Assembly: GCA_963971305.1 (NCBI GenBank) | Contig: OZ020307.1 | Span: forward strand, 55,115,702 to 55,179,701 | DNA from: Arcuatula senhousia | Lineage: Eukaryota > Mollusca > Bivalvia > Mytilida > Mytilidae | Length of the DNA stretch: 64,000 nucleotides | Direction: 5' to 3' | In this document: piece after piece, positions 26,181 to 40,300 of the stretch | Position numbering within the stretch: the stretch's first letter is position 1 | How the letters are laid out: each line of letters begins with the position of its first letter | Program-made: the position numbers and the translations under genes | The notes under the pieces: model-generated | Database searches by the model: none | What the model was told of the DNA's origin: nothing | What the model saw: only the letters and a program-made list of their open reading frames with translations

Positions 26181-27123
26181 TAATCAGAAGAAATACAATA
26201 AGGTCTTCCCTTGGAAAGGGAAAGACCTTAAAAAAGAGGGCAGATGGGACTTTTTCTGAGGTTTTAGGGTTGATATCATCTAATTATGGTCAACTAAGGT
26301 GAATTTACCCAAAAATAACATTTTTTTGTCAAAAATGGCAAATTTCCAAATTTTCAAAAAAAGGGGGCGTGGCATATCAACTTCCTTATTTCTGACATTT
26401 GAACAGTTTTAATTATTGAAACAGGATGGAATAGTGAAAGTAAATTGATTTGACCTTGAAAAATGTTTCAAGGTCATACAATGGCTAAGTATGGTGATAC
26501 GGTCTAATTTTCACAAAAATCCATGTCGTGACACCATTTTTCAATATTTTTTCAAAATTTTTTTTGTGTTCAATTAAGAAGACATAATCACATCATATGA
26601 TGAAAAAAAAATTCAGAAAAGGGTTACATTTTATTTGAGCTATTTCGCATTGAAAAAAGACTCAGTTTTTGAAAATTTACAAATGATGACCTTGACCTTT
26701 GACCTTGACCTTATTTTGACCCTTAGGGGTCATTGACCTTGTATACCAAGTTTCATTGAAATATCTTAAGAATTGTTGATTTTAGTATTTTAATACTAAA
26801 AAAGTCAAAGTTTAAAGGGGAATAACTCCTGTATTGGTAAATATACCAATATGAAAATTGACCCTGCACAAGTTCAAGAGTTACTCTTCTGAATGCAAAA
26901 GGAATGAAGTTTGTACCTCTTATGGTTCAGGAGAAGAAGATTCCACAAACTTTATAGCTAAAAGGGGCATAACTCTTATACGTAAAATGGTACGGTACCC
27001 AAGTGTTTTTTCTGAAACGACAAACATAGACCGATAAAGTATACCAAGTATCATTGCGACATGTCGCGTACTTCTCAAAGTTGAAATTTGGCGAAACGGC
27101 GGAAGAAAGAAAATAATAATTAA
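26181..27123 (+). repeat. C-type unit, copy 2, capping array 1
   Basis: Preceded by an extra hairpin module (26181-26235), this monomer is effectively a duplicate of 10861-11803 although it follows 13.5 kb of a different subtype. It ends in (AAT)n and adjoins the 5' hairpin of the next long element. Its minus-strand short frame (67 aa) differs from the 87-aa frame of the array monomers, which argues against coding. Confidence 0.85.
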
Positions 27124-28263
27124 AGGACAATTCTTCGGAAAGAATTGTTAGGTCTTTCCCTTTCCTAAGTTTTGAAATTGCTTAAGAAAGACGCAATATC
27201 AAATAATTTTTCCTAAACTTGAAAGTTATACAACTTCTTATGATGAGTATATAAAAATCAGAACTGATCTGTTATACCAGAGCATGCACAATTGTTTCTT
27301 ATTCTGTTAACCATTTGCATTATGTTTCATGTACCAAAAGATTGGATTAGTACTGAAAGTCAAGTAAATTATCTCAAAAATATGGTGTCAAACCTCTGGT
27401 TTTAATAGAGAATAACGTGGTAATTTAATCTTGGTTCCACTACTGTTAATGGGTGATTATAGTCGTGATCATAGGCTATATAGTTTCTGCAGAGGCTGCG
27501 TAAAAATACTCTCTATTTACCATAGATCGCCAAACCAATGACACATAAGTGCCAGAGCTAGCTAGCTGTTTGAATTACTAAATAACTGGAGACAGAACCA
27601 TGTCCCAAAATGTGGAAATTCTAGTCGGATTTCGGAACACCAGTTCCTGTCTTTAAACGAAAAATCTAAACGGCCATTTTAAAATATGTTGACCATAACG
27701 GTATTTATTACTTCTGAATTGATATCACATTTCCTTATGGCGGTTTTGTTGCCAAAACACGTTTTACGCTAAATGTAATTAATTTGTTATTAAATAGAAG
27801 ATTTAAGGTCACAGTAGATGAAATCACCGAAATAAAGATTTCTTTCATAGATAATCATTCATAGGGAGTTCTTATTTGAGTAGTGAATAGAATATTTATG
27901 TTAGCTTTAAATCTACCTATTGCTTTAAACTTATGGAAAAAGTAAGGTTGAAAAAAATCTATGCATGTCGTCCTTAAATGAGACCAAATAAGTTCAGGTA
28001 AATATTGAAACCTAAAAATGATTTTCTAAAGTATCCTTTTCTCTTACCAGTGCAAACTATGAGACATTTTTTTTTTTTTTGCATGAAAATTTCATCCACT
28101 AGGCAACAATTTGACTAGGACTCGATATTTTCTTTAAAAGCATTTAGCGCAGGTAATAAAAAGTTAGAGGATGGACAGGGCTGTCTTTTTATAAAAAGAT
28201 GAAAAATGTATCCTTTCAGGTGTTTGCTTATATAAGCAAAAAAGGGAAATTTGGGAACCGGGT
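27124..28263 (+). mobile_element. 5' region of long element L2
   Basis: It begins with CAATTCTTCGGAAAGAATTG (27128-27147, 8-nt arms around CGGA), then TTAGGTCTTTCCC. The body of about 1.1 kb is more diverged from L1 and L3 in its first half. It regains homology near 27960-28263 (GCATGTCGTCCTTAA, TTACCAGTGCAAACTAT, AAAGTTAGAGGATGGACAG) and ends GGGAACCGGGTA, after which array 2 starts. Confidence 0.65.
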
Positions 28264-30485
28264 ATTTTAATACTAAAAAAGTCAAAGTTTAAAGGGGAAT
28301 AACTCCTGTATTGGTAAATATACCAATATGAAAATTGACCCTGCACAAGTTCAAGAGTTACTCTTCTGAATGCAAAAGGAATAAAGTTGGTACCTCTTAT
28401 GGTTTAGGAGGAGAAGATTCCACAAACTTTAGAGCTAAAAGGGGCATAACTCTTATATGTAAAATGGTACGGTACCCAAGTGTTTTTTCTGAAACGACAA
28501 ACATAGACCGATAAAGTATACCAAGTATCATTGCGACATGTCGCGTACTTCTCAAAGTTGAAATTTGGCGAAACGGCGGAAGAAAGAAAATAATAATAAT
28601 AATCAGAAGAAATACAATAAGGTCTTCCCTTGGAAAGGGAAAGACCTTAAAAAAGAGGGCAGATGGGACTTTTTCTTGGTTTTTAGGGTTGATATCATCT
28701 AATTATGATCAACTAAGGTGAATTTACCCAAAAATAACATATTTTTGTCAAAAATGGCAAATTTCCAAATTTTCAAAAAAAGGGGGCGTGGCATGTCAAC
28801 TTCCTTATTTCTGACATTTGAACAGTTTTAATCATTGAAACAGGATGGAATAGTGAAAGTAAGTTGATTTGACCTTGAAAAATGTTTCAAGGTCATACAA
28901 TGGCTAAGTATGGTGATACGGTCTAATTTTCACAAAAATCCATGTCGTGACACCATTTTTCAATATTTTTTCAAAATTTTTTTTGTGTTCAACTAAGAAG
29001 ATATAATCACATCATATAATGGAAAAAAAATTCTAAAAAGGGTTACATTTTATTTGAGCTATTTCGCAATGAAAAAAGACTCATTTTTTGAAAATTTACA
29101 AATGATGACCTTGACCTTTGACTTTGACCTAATTTTGATCCTTAGGGGTCAATGACCTTGTATACCAAGTTTCATTGAAATATCTTAAGAAATGTTGATT
29201 TTAGAATTTTAATGCTGAAAAAGTCAAAGTTTAAAGGGGAATAACTCCTGTATTGGTAAATATACCAATATGAAAATTGACCCTGCACAAGTTCAAGAGT
29301 TACTCTTCTGAATGCAAAAGGAATAAAGTTGGTACCTCTTATGGTTTAGGAGGAGAAGATTCCACAAACTTTAGAGCTAAAAGGGGCATAACTCTTATAT
29401 GTAAAATGGTACGGTACCCAAGTGTTTTTTCTGAAACGACAAACATAGACCGATAAAGTATACCAAGTATCATTGCGACATGTCGCGTACTTCTCAAAGT
29501 TGAAATTTGGCGAAACGGCGGAAGAAAGAAAATAATAATAATAATCAGAAGAAATACAATAAGGTCTTCCCTTGGAAAGGGAAAGACCTTAAAAAAGAGG
29601 GCAGATGGGACTTTTTCTTGGTTTTTAGGGTTGATATCATCTAATTATGATCAACTAAGGTGAATTTACCCAAAAATAACATATTTTTGTCAAAAATGGC
29701 AAATTTCCAAATTTTCAAAAAAAGGGGGCGTGGCATGTCAACTTCCTTATTTCTGACATTTGAACAGTTTTAATCATTGAAACAGGATGGAATAGTGAAA
29801 GTAAGTTGATTTGACCTTGAAAAATGTTTCAAGGTCATACAATGGCTAAGTATGGTGATACGGTCTAATTTTCACAAAAATCCATGTCGTGACACCATTT
29901 TTCAATATTTTTTCAAAATTTTTTTTGTGTTCAACTAAGAAGATATAATCACATCATATAATGGAAAAAAAATTCTAAAAAGGGTTACATTTTATTTGAG
30001 CTATTTCGCAATGAAAAAAGACTCATTTTTTGAAAATTTACAAATGATGACCTTGACCTTTGACTTTGACCTAATTTTGATCCTTAGGGGTCAATGACCT
30101 TGTATACCAAGTTTCATTGAAATATCTTAAGAAATGTTGATTTTAGAATTTTAATGCTGAAAAAGTCAAAGTTTAAAGGGGAATAACTCCTGTATTGGTA
30201 AATATACCAATATGAAAATTGACCCTGCACAAGTTCAAGAGTTACTCTTCTGAATGCAAAAGGAATAAAGTTGGTACCTCTTATGGTTTAGGAGGAGAAG
30301 ATTCCACAAACTTTAGAGCTAAAAGGGGCATAACTCTTATATGTAAAATGGTACGGTACCCAAGTGTTTTTTCTGAAACGACAAACATAGACCGATAAAG
30401 TATACCAAGTATCATTGCGACATGTCGCGTACTTCTCAAAGTTGAAATTTGGCGAAACGGCGGAAGAAAGAAAATAATAATAATT
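28264..30485 (+). repeat. Tandem array 2: 942-bp monomer, ~2.4 copies
   Basis: The anchor GTCAAAGTTTAAAGG lies at 28281, 29223 and 30165, giving two steps of 942 bp. The first copy is partial and starts at the same phase as in arrays 1 and 3 (ATTTTAATACTAAAA). The monomer is closest to the C type (TGTCGTGACA, TCAAGGTCATACAATGGCTAAG). The last copy runs out at (AAT)n directly before L3. Confidence 0.92.
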
Positions 30486-31382
30486 AAATGACAATTCTTC
30501 CGGAAGAATTGTAAGGTCTTTCCCTTTCCTAAAGTCTTGCTTTTTTCGAGTTTAACGCCATATAACCATGCAGGGGCGCTATATAACAGTTAACTGCTTG
30601 TTAAAAAACGCTTGTGTTTGATAGAACTATCTTTATAGCGTTTGTTAACATATATTTTCATTATACAGGAATCAAACTTTAACATGCGGTGGGAACTGTT
30701 TCTGACTGATCAAGAAACTAGTTTTTAAATATCAAAACTTGTCAAATCAGAAATCAATGCTCAGTATTATAACATTTCCATGTTTAACTGAAAACAAAAT
30801 AACGATGCTATCTAAATTGAAAGTTGTTAAGTTATGTTTATAAGAATAATTGAATATTTCTTAAAGTAAAAAAATTCAAAAGCAAGGATAGTAATTATTT
30901 TTTTTTCATCTTTCATATGCTTTAATAAGAAATTTAAATACAAAGTAGAGATGAAGTGATGATGGGACGATATACTGCCGCAAAAAGTTATATTTGTAAA
31001 AATCCTTTCACACACATCAAAGAATTAAATTGCTTATAACTTATGTGAAAAAGTTGGGTTTAAAAATGTTTATTTCTACGCATGTCGTGCTTAAGTGAGA
31101 CCAAATATGTCCATTTAGATATTGAAAATTGAAAGTGTTGTTTTGAAGTTTCGTTTACCTCTTACCAGTGCAAACTATAAGGCTATGTGGTACTTTTTGC
31201 ATGAAAATGCCACTCACTAGACGACATTTTGTTGTGGTTAATATATTACTACAAAAAACATTATGCACAAGTAATAGAAAGTTAGAAGATAGACAGGGCC
31301 ATCTTTTTCAGAAGAAATAAAAAGTGTATCCTTACAGGCTTTTGCTTAATATAACAAAAAGCGCAATTTTGGGAACCGGGTA
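30486..31382 (+). mobile_element. 5' region of long element L3
   Basis: It starts with the same perfect palindrome as L1 (30492-30511) followed by TAAGGTCTTTCCCTTTCC, and ends GGGAACCGGGTA at 31371-31382. It is collinear with 11831-12680 across nearly all of its length with scattered substitutions and small indels, so L1 and L3 are copies of one longer element. No coding region supported. Confidence 0.75.
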
Positions 31383-34300
31383 ATTTTATACTAAAAAAGT
31401 CAAAGTTTCAAGGGGAATAACTCCTGTATTGGTCAATATATGATAATAAGAAATAGTTGTGGCACAACACCAAGAGTCAGTCTTCCTATTTCAAAAGGAT
31501 TTAACTTGGTATCATTTATGGTTTAGGAGGAGAAGCGTCAACAAACTTTTACGCAAAAAGGGAGATAACTTTTATACGCGAAAGGGTACGGTACCCAAGT
31601 GTTTTTTCTGGAACGACAAACATTAACCGATAAAGTATACTAAATATCATTGCGACATGTCGCGTACTTCTTATAGTTGAAATTTGACAAAACGGCGGAA
31701 GAAAGAAAATAATAATAATCAGAAGAAATACAATAAGGTCTTCCCTTGGAAAGGGAAAGACCTTAAAAAAGAGGGCAGATTGGGCTTTTTCTGGGTTTTT
31801 AGGGTTGATATCATCTAATTATGGTCAAATAAGGTGTATTTACCCAAAAATAACATTTTTTTGTCAAAAATGGCAAATTTCCAAATTTTCAAAAAAAGGG
31901 GGCGTGGCATATCAACTTGCTTATTTTTGAGATTTGAGGACTTATAATGATGGAAACTGATTGGAATAGTGAAAGTTAGTTGATTTGACCTTGAAAAATT
32001 CTTCAAGGTCATACAATGGCTTAGTACAGTGATGCGGTCTATTTTTCACAAAAATCCATGTCGCGACACCATTTTTTCACTTTTTTCCAATTTTTTTTTT
32101 GCGTTCAGCTGAGAAGACAATATCACATCATGTCATGCAAAAAAAAATGAAAAAAAGCCTAGATTTTGTTTGAGTTATTTCGCAATGAAAAAAGGCTCAT
32201 TTTATGAAAATTTACATATGATGACCTTGACCTTTGACCTTGACCCCATTTTGGTCCTTAGAGGTCACTGACCTTGTATATTAAGTTTCATCAAAATATC
32301 TTAAGATTTGTTGATTTTAGAATTTTATACTAAAAAAGTCAAAGTTTCAAGGGGAATAACTCCTGTATTGGTCAATATATGATAATAAGAAATAGTTGTG
32401 GCACAACACCAAGAGTCAGTCTTCCTATTTCAAAAGGATTTAACTTGGTATCATTTATGGTTTAGGAGGAGAAGCGTCAACAAACTTTTACGCAAAAAGG
32501 GAGATAACTTTTATACGCGAAAGGGTACGGTACCCAAGTGTTTTTTCTGGAACGACAAACATTAACCGATAAAGTATACTAAATATCATTGCGACATGTC
32601 GCGTACTTCTTATAGTTGAAATTTGACAAAACGGCGGAAGAAAGAAAATAATAATAATCAGAAGAAATACAATAAGGTCTTCCCTTGGAAAGGGAAAGAC
32701 CTTAAAAAAGAGGGCAGATTGGGCTTTTTCTGGGTTTTTAGGGTTGATATCATCTAATTATGGTCAAATAAGGTGTATTTACCCAAAAATAACATTTTTT
32801 TGTCAAAAATGGCAAATTTCCAAATTTTCAAAAAAAGGGGGCGTGGCATATCAACTTGCTTATTTTTGAGATTTGAGGACTTATAATGATGGAAACTGAT
32901 TGGAATAGTGAAAGTTAGTTGATTTGACCTTGAAAAATTCTTCAAGGTCATACAATGGCTTAGTACAGTGATGCGGTCTATTTTTCACAAAAATCCATGT
33001 CGCGACACCATTTTTTCACTTTTTTCCAATTTTTTTTTTGCGTTCAGCTGAGAAGACAATATCACATCATGTCATGCAAAAAAAAATGAAAAAAAGCCTA
33101 GATTTTGTTTGAGTTATTTCGCAATGAAAAAAGGCTCATTTTATGAAAATTTACATATGATGACCTTGACCTTTGACCTTGACCCCATTTTGGTCCTTAG
33201 AGGTCACTGACCTTGTATATTAAGTTTCATCAAAATATCTTAAGATTTGTTGATTTTAGAATTTTATACTAAAAAAGTCAAAGTTTCAAGGGGAATAACT
33301 CCTGTATTGGTCAATATATGATAATAAGAAATAGTTGTGGCACAACACCAAGAGTCAGTCTTCCTATTTCAAAAGGATTTAACTTGGTATCATTTATGGT
33401 TTAGGAGGAGAAGCGTCAACAAACTTTTACGCAAAAAGGGAGATAACTTTTATACGCGAAAGGGTACGGTACCCAAGTGTTTTTTCTGGAACGACAAACA
33501 TTAACCGATAAAGTATACTAAATATCATTGCGACATGTCGCGTACTTCTTATAGTTGAAATTTGACAAAACGGCGGAAGAAAGAAAATAATAATAATCAG
33601 AAGAAATACAATAAGGTCTTCCCTTGGAAAGGGAAAGACCTTAAAAAAGAGGGCAGATTGGGCTTTTTCTGGGTTTTTAGGGTTGATATCATCTAATTAT
33701 GGTCAAATAAGGTGTATTTACCCAAAAATAACATTTTTTTGTCAAAAATGGCAAATTTCCAAATTTTCAAAAAAAGGGGGCGTGGCATATCAACTTGCTT
33801 ATTTTTGAGATTTGAGGACTTATAATGATGGAAACTGATTGGAATAGTGAAAGTTAGTTGATTTGACCTTGAAAAATTCTTCAAGGTCATACAATGGCTT
33901 AGTACAGTGATGCGGTCTATTTTTCACAAAAATCCATGTCGCGACACCATTTTTTCACTTTTTTCCAATTTTTTTTTTGCGTTCAGCTGAGAAGACAATA
34001 TCACATCATGTCATGCAAAAAAAAATGAAAAAAAGCCTAGATTTTGTTTGAGTTATTTCGCAATGAAAAAAGGCTCATTTTATGAAAATTTACATATGAT
34101 GACCTTGACCTTTGACCTTGACCCCATTTTGGTCCTTAGAGGTCACTGACCTTGTATATTAAGTTTCATCAAAATATCTTAAGATTTGTTGATTTTAGAA
34201 TTTTATACTAAAAAAGTCAAAGTTTCAAGGGGAATAACTCCTGTATTGGTCAATATATGATAATAAGAAATAGTTGTGGCACAACACCAAGAGTCAGTCT

Positions 34301-37300
34301 TCCTATTTCAAAAGGATTTAACTTGGTATCATTTATGGTTTAGGAGGAGAAGCGTCAACAAACTTTTACGCAAAAAGGGAGATAACTTTTATACGCGAAA
34401 GGGTACGGTACCCAAGTGTTTTTTCTGGAACGACAAACATTAACCGATAAAGTATACTAAATATCATTGCGACATGTCGCGTACTTCTTATAGTTGAAAT
34501 TTGACAAAACGGCGGAAGAAAGAAAATAATAATAATCAGAAGAAATACAATAAGGTCTTCCCTTGGAAAGGGAAAGACCTTAAAAAAGAGGGCAGATTGG
34601 GCTTTTTCTGGGTTTTTAGGGTTGATATCATCTAATTATGGTCAAATAAGGTGTATTTACCCAAAAATAACATTTTTTTGTCAAAAATGGCAAATTTCCA
34701 AATTTTCAAAAAAAGGGGGCGTGGCATATCAACTTGCTTATTTTTGAGATTTGAGGACTTATAATGATGGAAACTGATTGGAATAGTGAAAGTTAGTTGA
34801 TTTGACCTTGAAAAATTCTTCAAGGTCATACAATGGCTTAGTACAGTGATGCGGTCTATTTTTCACAAAAATCCATGTCGCGACACCATTTTTTCACTTT
34901 TTTCCAATTTTTTTTTTGCGTTCAGCTGAGAAGACAATATCACATCATGTCATGCAAAAAAAAATGAAAAAAAGCCTAGATTTTGTTTGAGTTATTTCGC
35001 AATGAAAAAAGGCTCATTTTATGAAAATTTACATATGATGACCTTGACCTTTGACCTTGACCCCATTTTGGTCCTTAGAGGTCACTGACCTTGTATATTA
35101 AGTTTCATCAAAATATCTTAAGATTTGTTGATTTTAGAATTTTATACTAAAAAAGTCAAAGTTTCAAGGGGAATAACTCCTGTATTGGTCAATATATGAT
35201 AATAAGAAATAGTTGTGGCACAACACCAAGAGTCAGTCTTCCTATTTCAAAAAGATTTAACTTGGTATCATTTATGGTTTAGGAGGAGAAGCGTCAACAA
35301 ACTTTTACGCAAAAAGGGAGATAACTTTTATACGCGAAAGGGTACGGTACCCAAGTGTTTTTTCTGGAACGACAAACATTAACCGATAAAGTATACTAAA
35401 TATCATTGCGACATGTCGCGTACTTCTTATAGTTGAAATTTGACAAAACGGCGGAAGAAAGAAAATAATAATAATCAGAAGAAATACAATAAGGTCTTCC
35501 CTTGGAAAGGGAAAGACCTTAAAAAAGAGGGCAGATTGGGCTTTTTCTGGGTTTTTAGGGTTGATATCATCTAATTATGGTCAAATAAGGTGTATTTACC
35601 CAAAAATAACATTTTTTTGTCAAAAATGGCAAATTTCCAAATTTTCAAAAAAAGGGGGCGTGGCATATCAACTTGCTTATTTTTGAGATTTGAGGACTTA
35701 TAATGATGGAAACTGATTGGAATAGTGAAAGTTAGTTGATTTGACCTTGAAAAATTCTTCAAGGTCATACAATGGCTTAGTACAGTGATGCGGTCTATTT
35801 TTCACAAAAATCCATGTCGCGACACCATTTTTTCACTTTTTTCCAATTTTTTTTTTGCGTTCAGCTGAGAAGACAATATCACATCATGTCATGCAAAAAA
35901 AAATGAAAAAAAGCCTAGATTTTGTTTGAGTTATTTCGCAATGAAAAAAGGCTCATTTTATGAAAATTTACATATGATGACCTTGACCTTTGACCTTGAC
36001 CCCATTTTGGTCCTTAGAGGTCACTGACCTTGTATATTAAGTTTCATCAAAATATCTTAAGATTTGTTGATTTTAGAATTTTATACTAAAAAAGTCAAAG
36101 TTTCAAGGGGAATAACTCCTGTATTGGTCAATATATGATAATAAGAAATAGTTGTGGCACAACACCAAGAGTCAGTCTTCCTATTTCAAAAGGATTTAAC
36201 TTGGTATCATTTATGGTTTAGGAGGAGAAGCGTCAACAAACTTTTACGCAAAAAGGGAGATAACTTTTATACGCGAAAGGGTACGGTACCCAAGTGTTTT
36301 TTCTGGAACGACAAACATTAACCGATAAAGTATACTAAATATCATTGCGACATGTCGCGTACTTCTTATAGTTGAAATTTGACAAAACGGCGGAAGAAAG
36401 AAAATAATAATAATCAGAAGAAATACAATAAGGTCTTCCCTTGGAAAGGGAAAGACCTTAAAAAAGAGGGCAGATTGGGCTTTTTCTGGGTTTTTAGGGT
36501 TGATATCATCTAATTATGGTCAAATAAGGTGTATTTACCCAAAAATAACATTTTTTTGTCAAAAATGGCAAATTTCCAAATTTTCAAAAAAAGGGGGCGT
36601 GGCATATCAACTTGCTTATTTTTGAGATTTGAGGACTTATAATGATGGAAACTGATTGGAATAGTGAAAGTTAGTTGATTTGACCTTGAAAAATTCTTCA
36701 AGGTCATACAATGGCTTAGTACAGTGATGCGGTCTATTTTTCACAAAAATCCATGTCGCGACACCATTTTTTCACTTTTTTCCAATTTTTTTTTGCGTTC
36801 AGCTGAGAAGACAATATCACATCATGTCATGCAAAAAAAAATGAAAAAAAGCCTAGATTTTGTTTGAGTTATTTCGCAATGAAAAAAGGCTCATTTTATG
36901 AAAATTTACATATGATGACCTTGACCTTTGACCTTGACCCCATTTTGGTCCTTAGAGGTCACTGACCTTGTATATTAAGTTTCATCAAAATATCTTAAGA
37001 TTTGTTGATTTTAGAATTTTATACTAAAAAAGTCAAAGTTTCAAGGGGAATAACTCCTGTATTGGTCAATATATGATAATAAGAAATAGTTGTGGCACAA
37101 CACCAAGAGTCAGTCTTCCTATTTCAAAAAGATTTAACTTGGTATCATTTATGGTTTAGGAGGAGAAGCGTCAACAAACTTTTACGCAAAAAGGGAGATA
37201 ACTTTTATACGCGAAAGGGTACGGTACCCAAGTGTTTTTTCTGGAACGACAAACATTAACCGATAAAGTATACTAAATATCATTGCGACATGTCGCGTAC

Positions 37301-40300
37301 TTCTTATAGTTGAAATTTGACAAAACGGCGGAAGAAAGAAAATAATAATAATCAGAAGAAATACAATAAGGTCTTCCCTTGGAAAGGGAAAGACCTTAAA
37401 AAAGAGGGCAGATTGGGCTTTTTCTGGGTTTTTAGGGTTGATATCATCTAATTATGGTCAAATAAGGTGTATTTACCCAAAAATAACATTTTTTTGTCAA
37501 AAATGGCAAATTTCCAAATTTTCAAAAAAAGGGGGCGTGGCATATCAACTTGCTTATTTTTGAGATTTGAGGACTTATAATGATGGAAACTGATTGGAAT
37601 AGTGAAAGTTAGTTGATTTGACCTTGAAAAATTCTTCAAGGTCATACAATGGCTTAGTACAGTGATGCGGTCTATTTTTCACAAAAATCCATGTCGCGAC
37701 ACCATTTTTTCACTTTTTTCCAATTTTTTTTTTGCGTTCAGCTGAGAAGACAATATCACATCATGTCATGCAAAAAAAAAATGAAAAAAAGCCTAGATTT
37801 TGTTTGAGTTATTTCGCAATGAAAAAAGGCTCATTTTATGAAAATTTACATATGATGACCTTGACCTTTGACCTTGACCCCATTTTGGTCCTTAGAGGTC
37901 ACTGACCTTGTATATTAAGTTTCATCAAAATATCTTAAGATTTGTTGATTTAGAATTTTATACTAAAAAAGTCAAAGTTTCAAGGGGAATAACTCCTGTA
38001 TTGGTCAATATATGATAATAAGAAATAGTTGTGGCACAACACCAAGAGTCAGTCTTCCTATTTCAAAAGGATTTAACTTGGTATCATTTATGGTTTAGGA
38101 GGAGAAGCGTCAACAAACTTTTACGCAAAAAGGGAGATAACTTTTATACGCGAAAGGGTACGGTACCCAAGTGTTTTTTCTGGAACGACAAACATTAACC
38201 GATAAAGTATACTAAATATCATTGCGACATGTCGCGTACTTCTTATAGTTGAAATTTGACAAAACGGCGGAAGAAAGAAAATAATAATAATCAGAAGAAA
38301 TACAATAAGGTCTTCCCTTGGAAAGGGAAAGACCTTAAAAAAGAGGGCAGATTGGGCTTTTTCTGGGTTTTTAGGGTTGATATCATCTAATTATGGTCAA
38401 ATAAGGTGTATTTACCCAAAAATAACATTTTTTTGTCAAAAATGGCAAATTTCCAAATTTTCAAAAAAAGGGGGCGTGGCATATCAACTTGCTTATTTTT
38501 GAGATTTGAGGACTTATAATGATGGAAACTGATTGGAATAGTGAAAGTTAGTTGATTTGACCTTGAAAAATTCTTCAAGGTCATACAATGGCTTAGTACA
38601 GTGATGCGGTCTATTTTTCACAAAAATCCATGTCGCGACACCATTTTTTCACTTTTTTCCAATTTTTTTTTTGCGTTCAGCTGAGAAGACAATATCACAT
38701 CATGTCATGCAAAAAAAAATGAAAAAAAGCCTAGATTTTGTTTGAGTTATTTCGCAATGAAAAAAGGCTCATTTTATGAAAATTTACATATGATGACCTT
38801 GACCTTTGACCTTGACCCCATTTTGGTCCTTAGAGGTCACTGACCTTGTATATTAAGTTTCATCAAAATATCTTAAGATTTGTTGATTTTAGAATTTTAT
38901 ACTAAAAAAGTCAAAGTTTCAAGGGGAATAACTCCTGTATTGGTCAATATATGATAATAAGAAATAGTTGTGGCACAACACCAAGAGTCAGTCTTCCTAT
39001 TTCAAAAAGATTTAACTTGGTATCATTTATGGTTTAGGAGGAGAAGCGTCAACAAACTTTTACGCAAAAAGGGAGATAACTTTTATACGCGAAAGGGTAC
39101 GGTACCCAAGTGTTTTTTCTGGAACGACAAACATTAACCGATAAAGTATACTAAATATCATTGCGACATGTCGCGTACTTCTTATAGTTGAAATTTGACA
39201 AAACGGCGGAAGAAAGAAAATAATAATAATCAGAAGAAATACAATAAGGTCTTCCCTTGGAAAGGGAAAGACCTTAAAAAAGAGGGCAGATTGGGCTTTT
39301 TCTGGGTTTTTAGGGTTGATATCATCTAATTATGGTCAAATAAGGTGTATTTACCCAAAAATAACATTTTTTTGTCAAAAATGGCAAATTTCCAAATTTT
39401 CAAAAAAGGGGGCGTGGCATATCAACTTGCTTATTTTTGAGATTTGAGGACTTATAATGATGGAAACTGATTGGAATAGTGAAAGTTAGTTGATTTGACC
39501 TTGAAAAATTCTTCAAGGTCATACAATGGCTTAGTACAGTGATGCGGTCTATTTTTCACAAAAATCCATGTCGCGACACCATTTTTTCACTTTTTTCCAA
39601 TTTTTTTTTTGCGTTCAGCTGAGAAGACAATATCACATCATGTCATGCAAAAAAAAATGAAAAAAAGCCTAGATTTTGTTTGAGTTATTTCGCAATGAAA
39701 AAAGGCTCATTTTATGAAAATTTACATATGATGACCTTGACCTTTGACCTTGACCCCATTTTGGTCCTTAGAGGTCACTGACCTTGTATATTAAGTTTCA
39801 TCAAAATATCTTAAGATTTGTTGATTTTAGAATTTTATACTAAAAAAGTCAAAGTTTCAAGGGGAATAACTCCTGTATTGGTCAATATATGATAATAAGA
39901 AATAGTTGTGGCACAACACCAAGAGTCAGTCTTCCTATTTCAAAAAGATTTAACTTGGTATCATTTATGGTTTAGGAGGAGAAGCGTCAACAAACTTTTA
40001 CGCAAAAAGGGAGATAACTTTTATACGCGAAAGGGTACGGTACCCAAGTGTTTTTTCTGGAACGACAAACATTAACCGATAAAGTATACTAAATATCATT
40101 GCGACATGTCGCGTACTTCTTATAGTTGAAATTTGACAAAACGGCGGAAGAAAGAAAATAATAATAATCAGAAGAAATACAATAAGGTCTTCCCTTGGAA
40201 AGGGAAAGACCTTAAAAAAGAGGGCAGATTGGGCTTTTTCTGGGTTTTTAGGGTTGATATCATCTAATTATGGTCAAATAAGGTGTATTTACCCAAAAAT

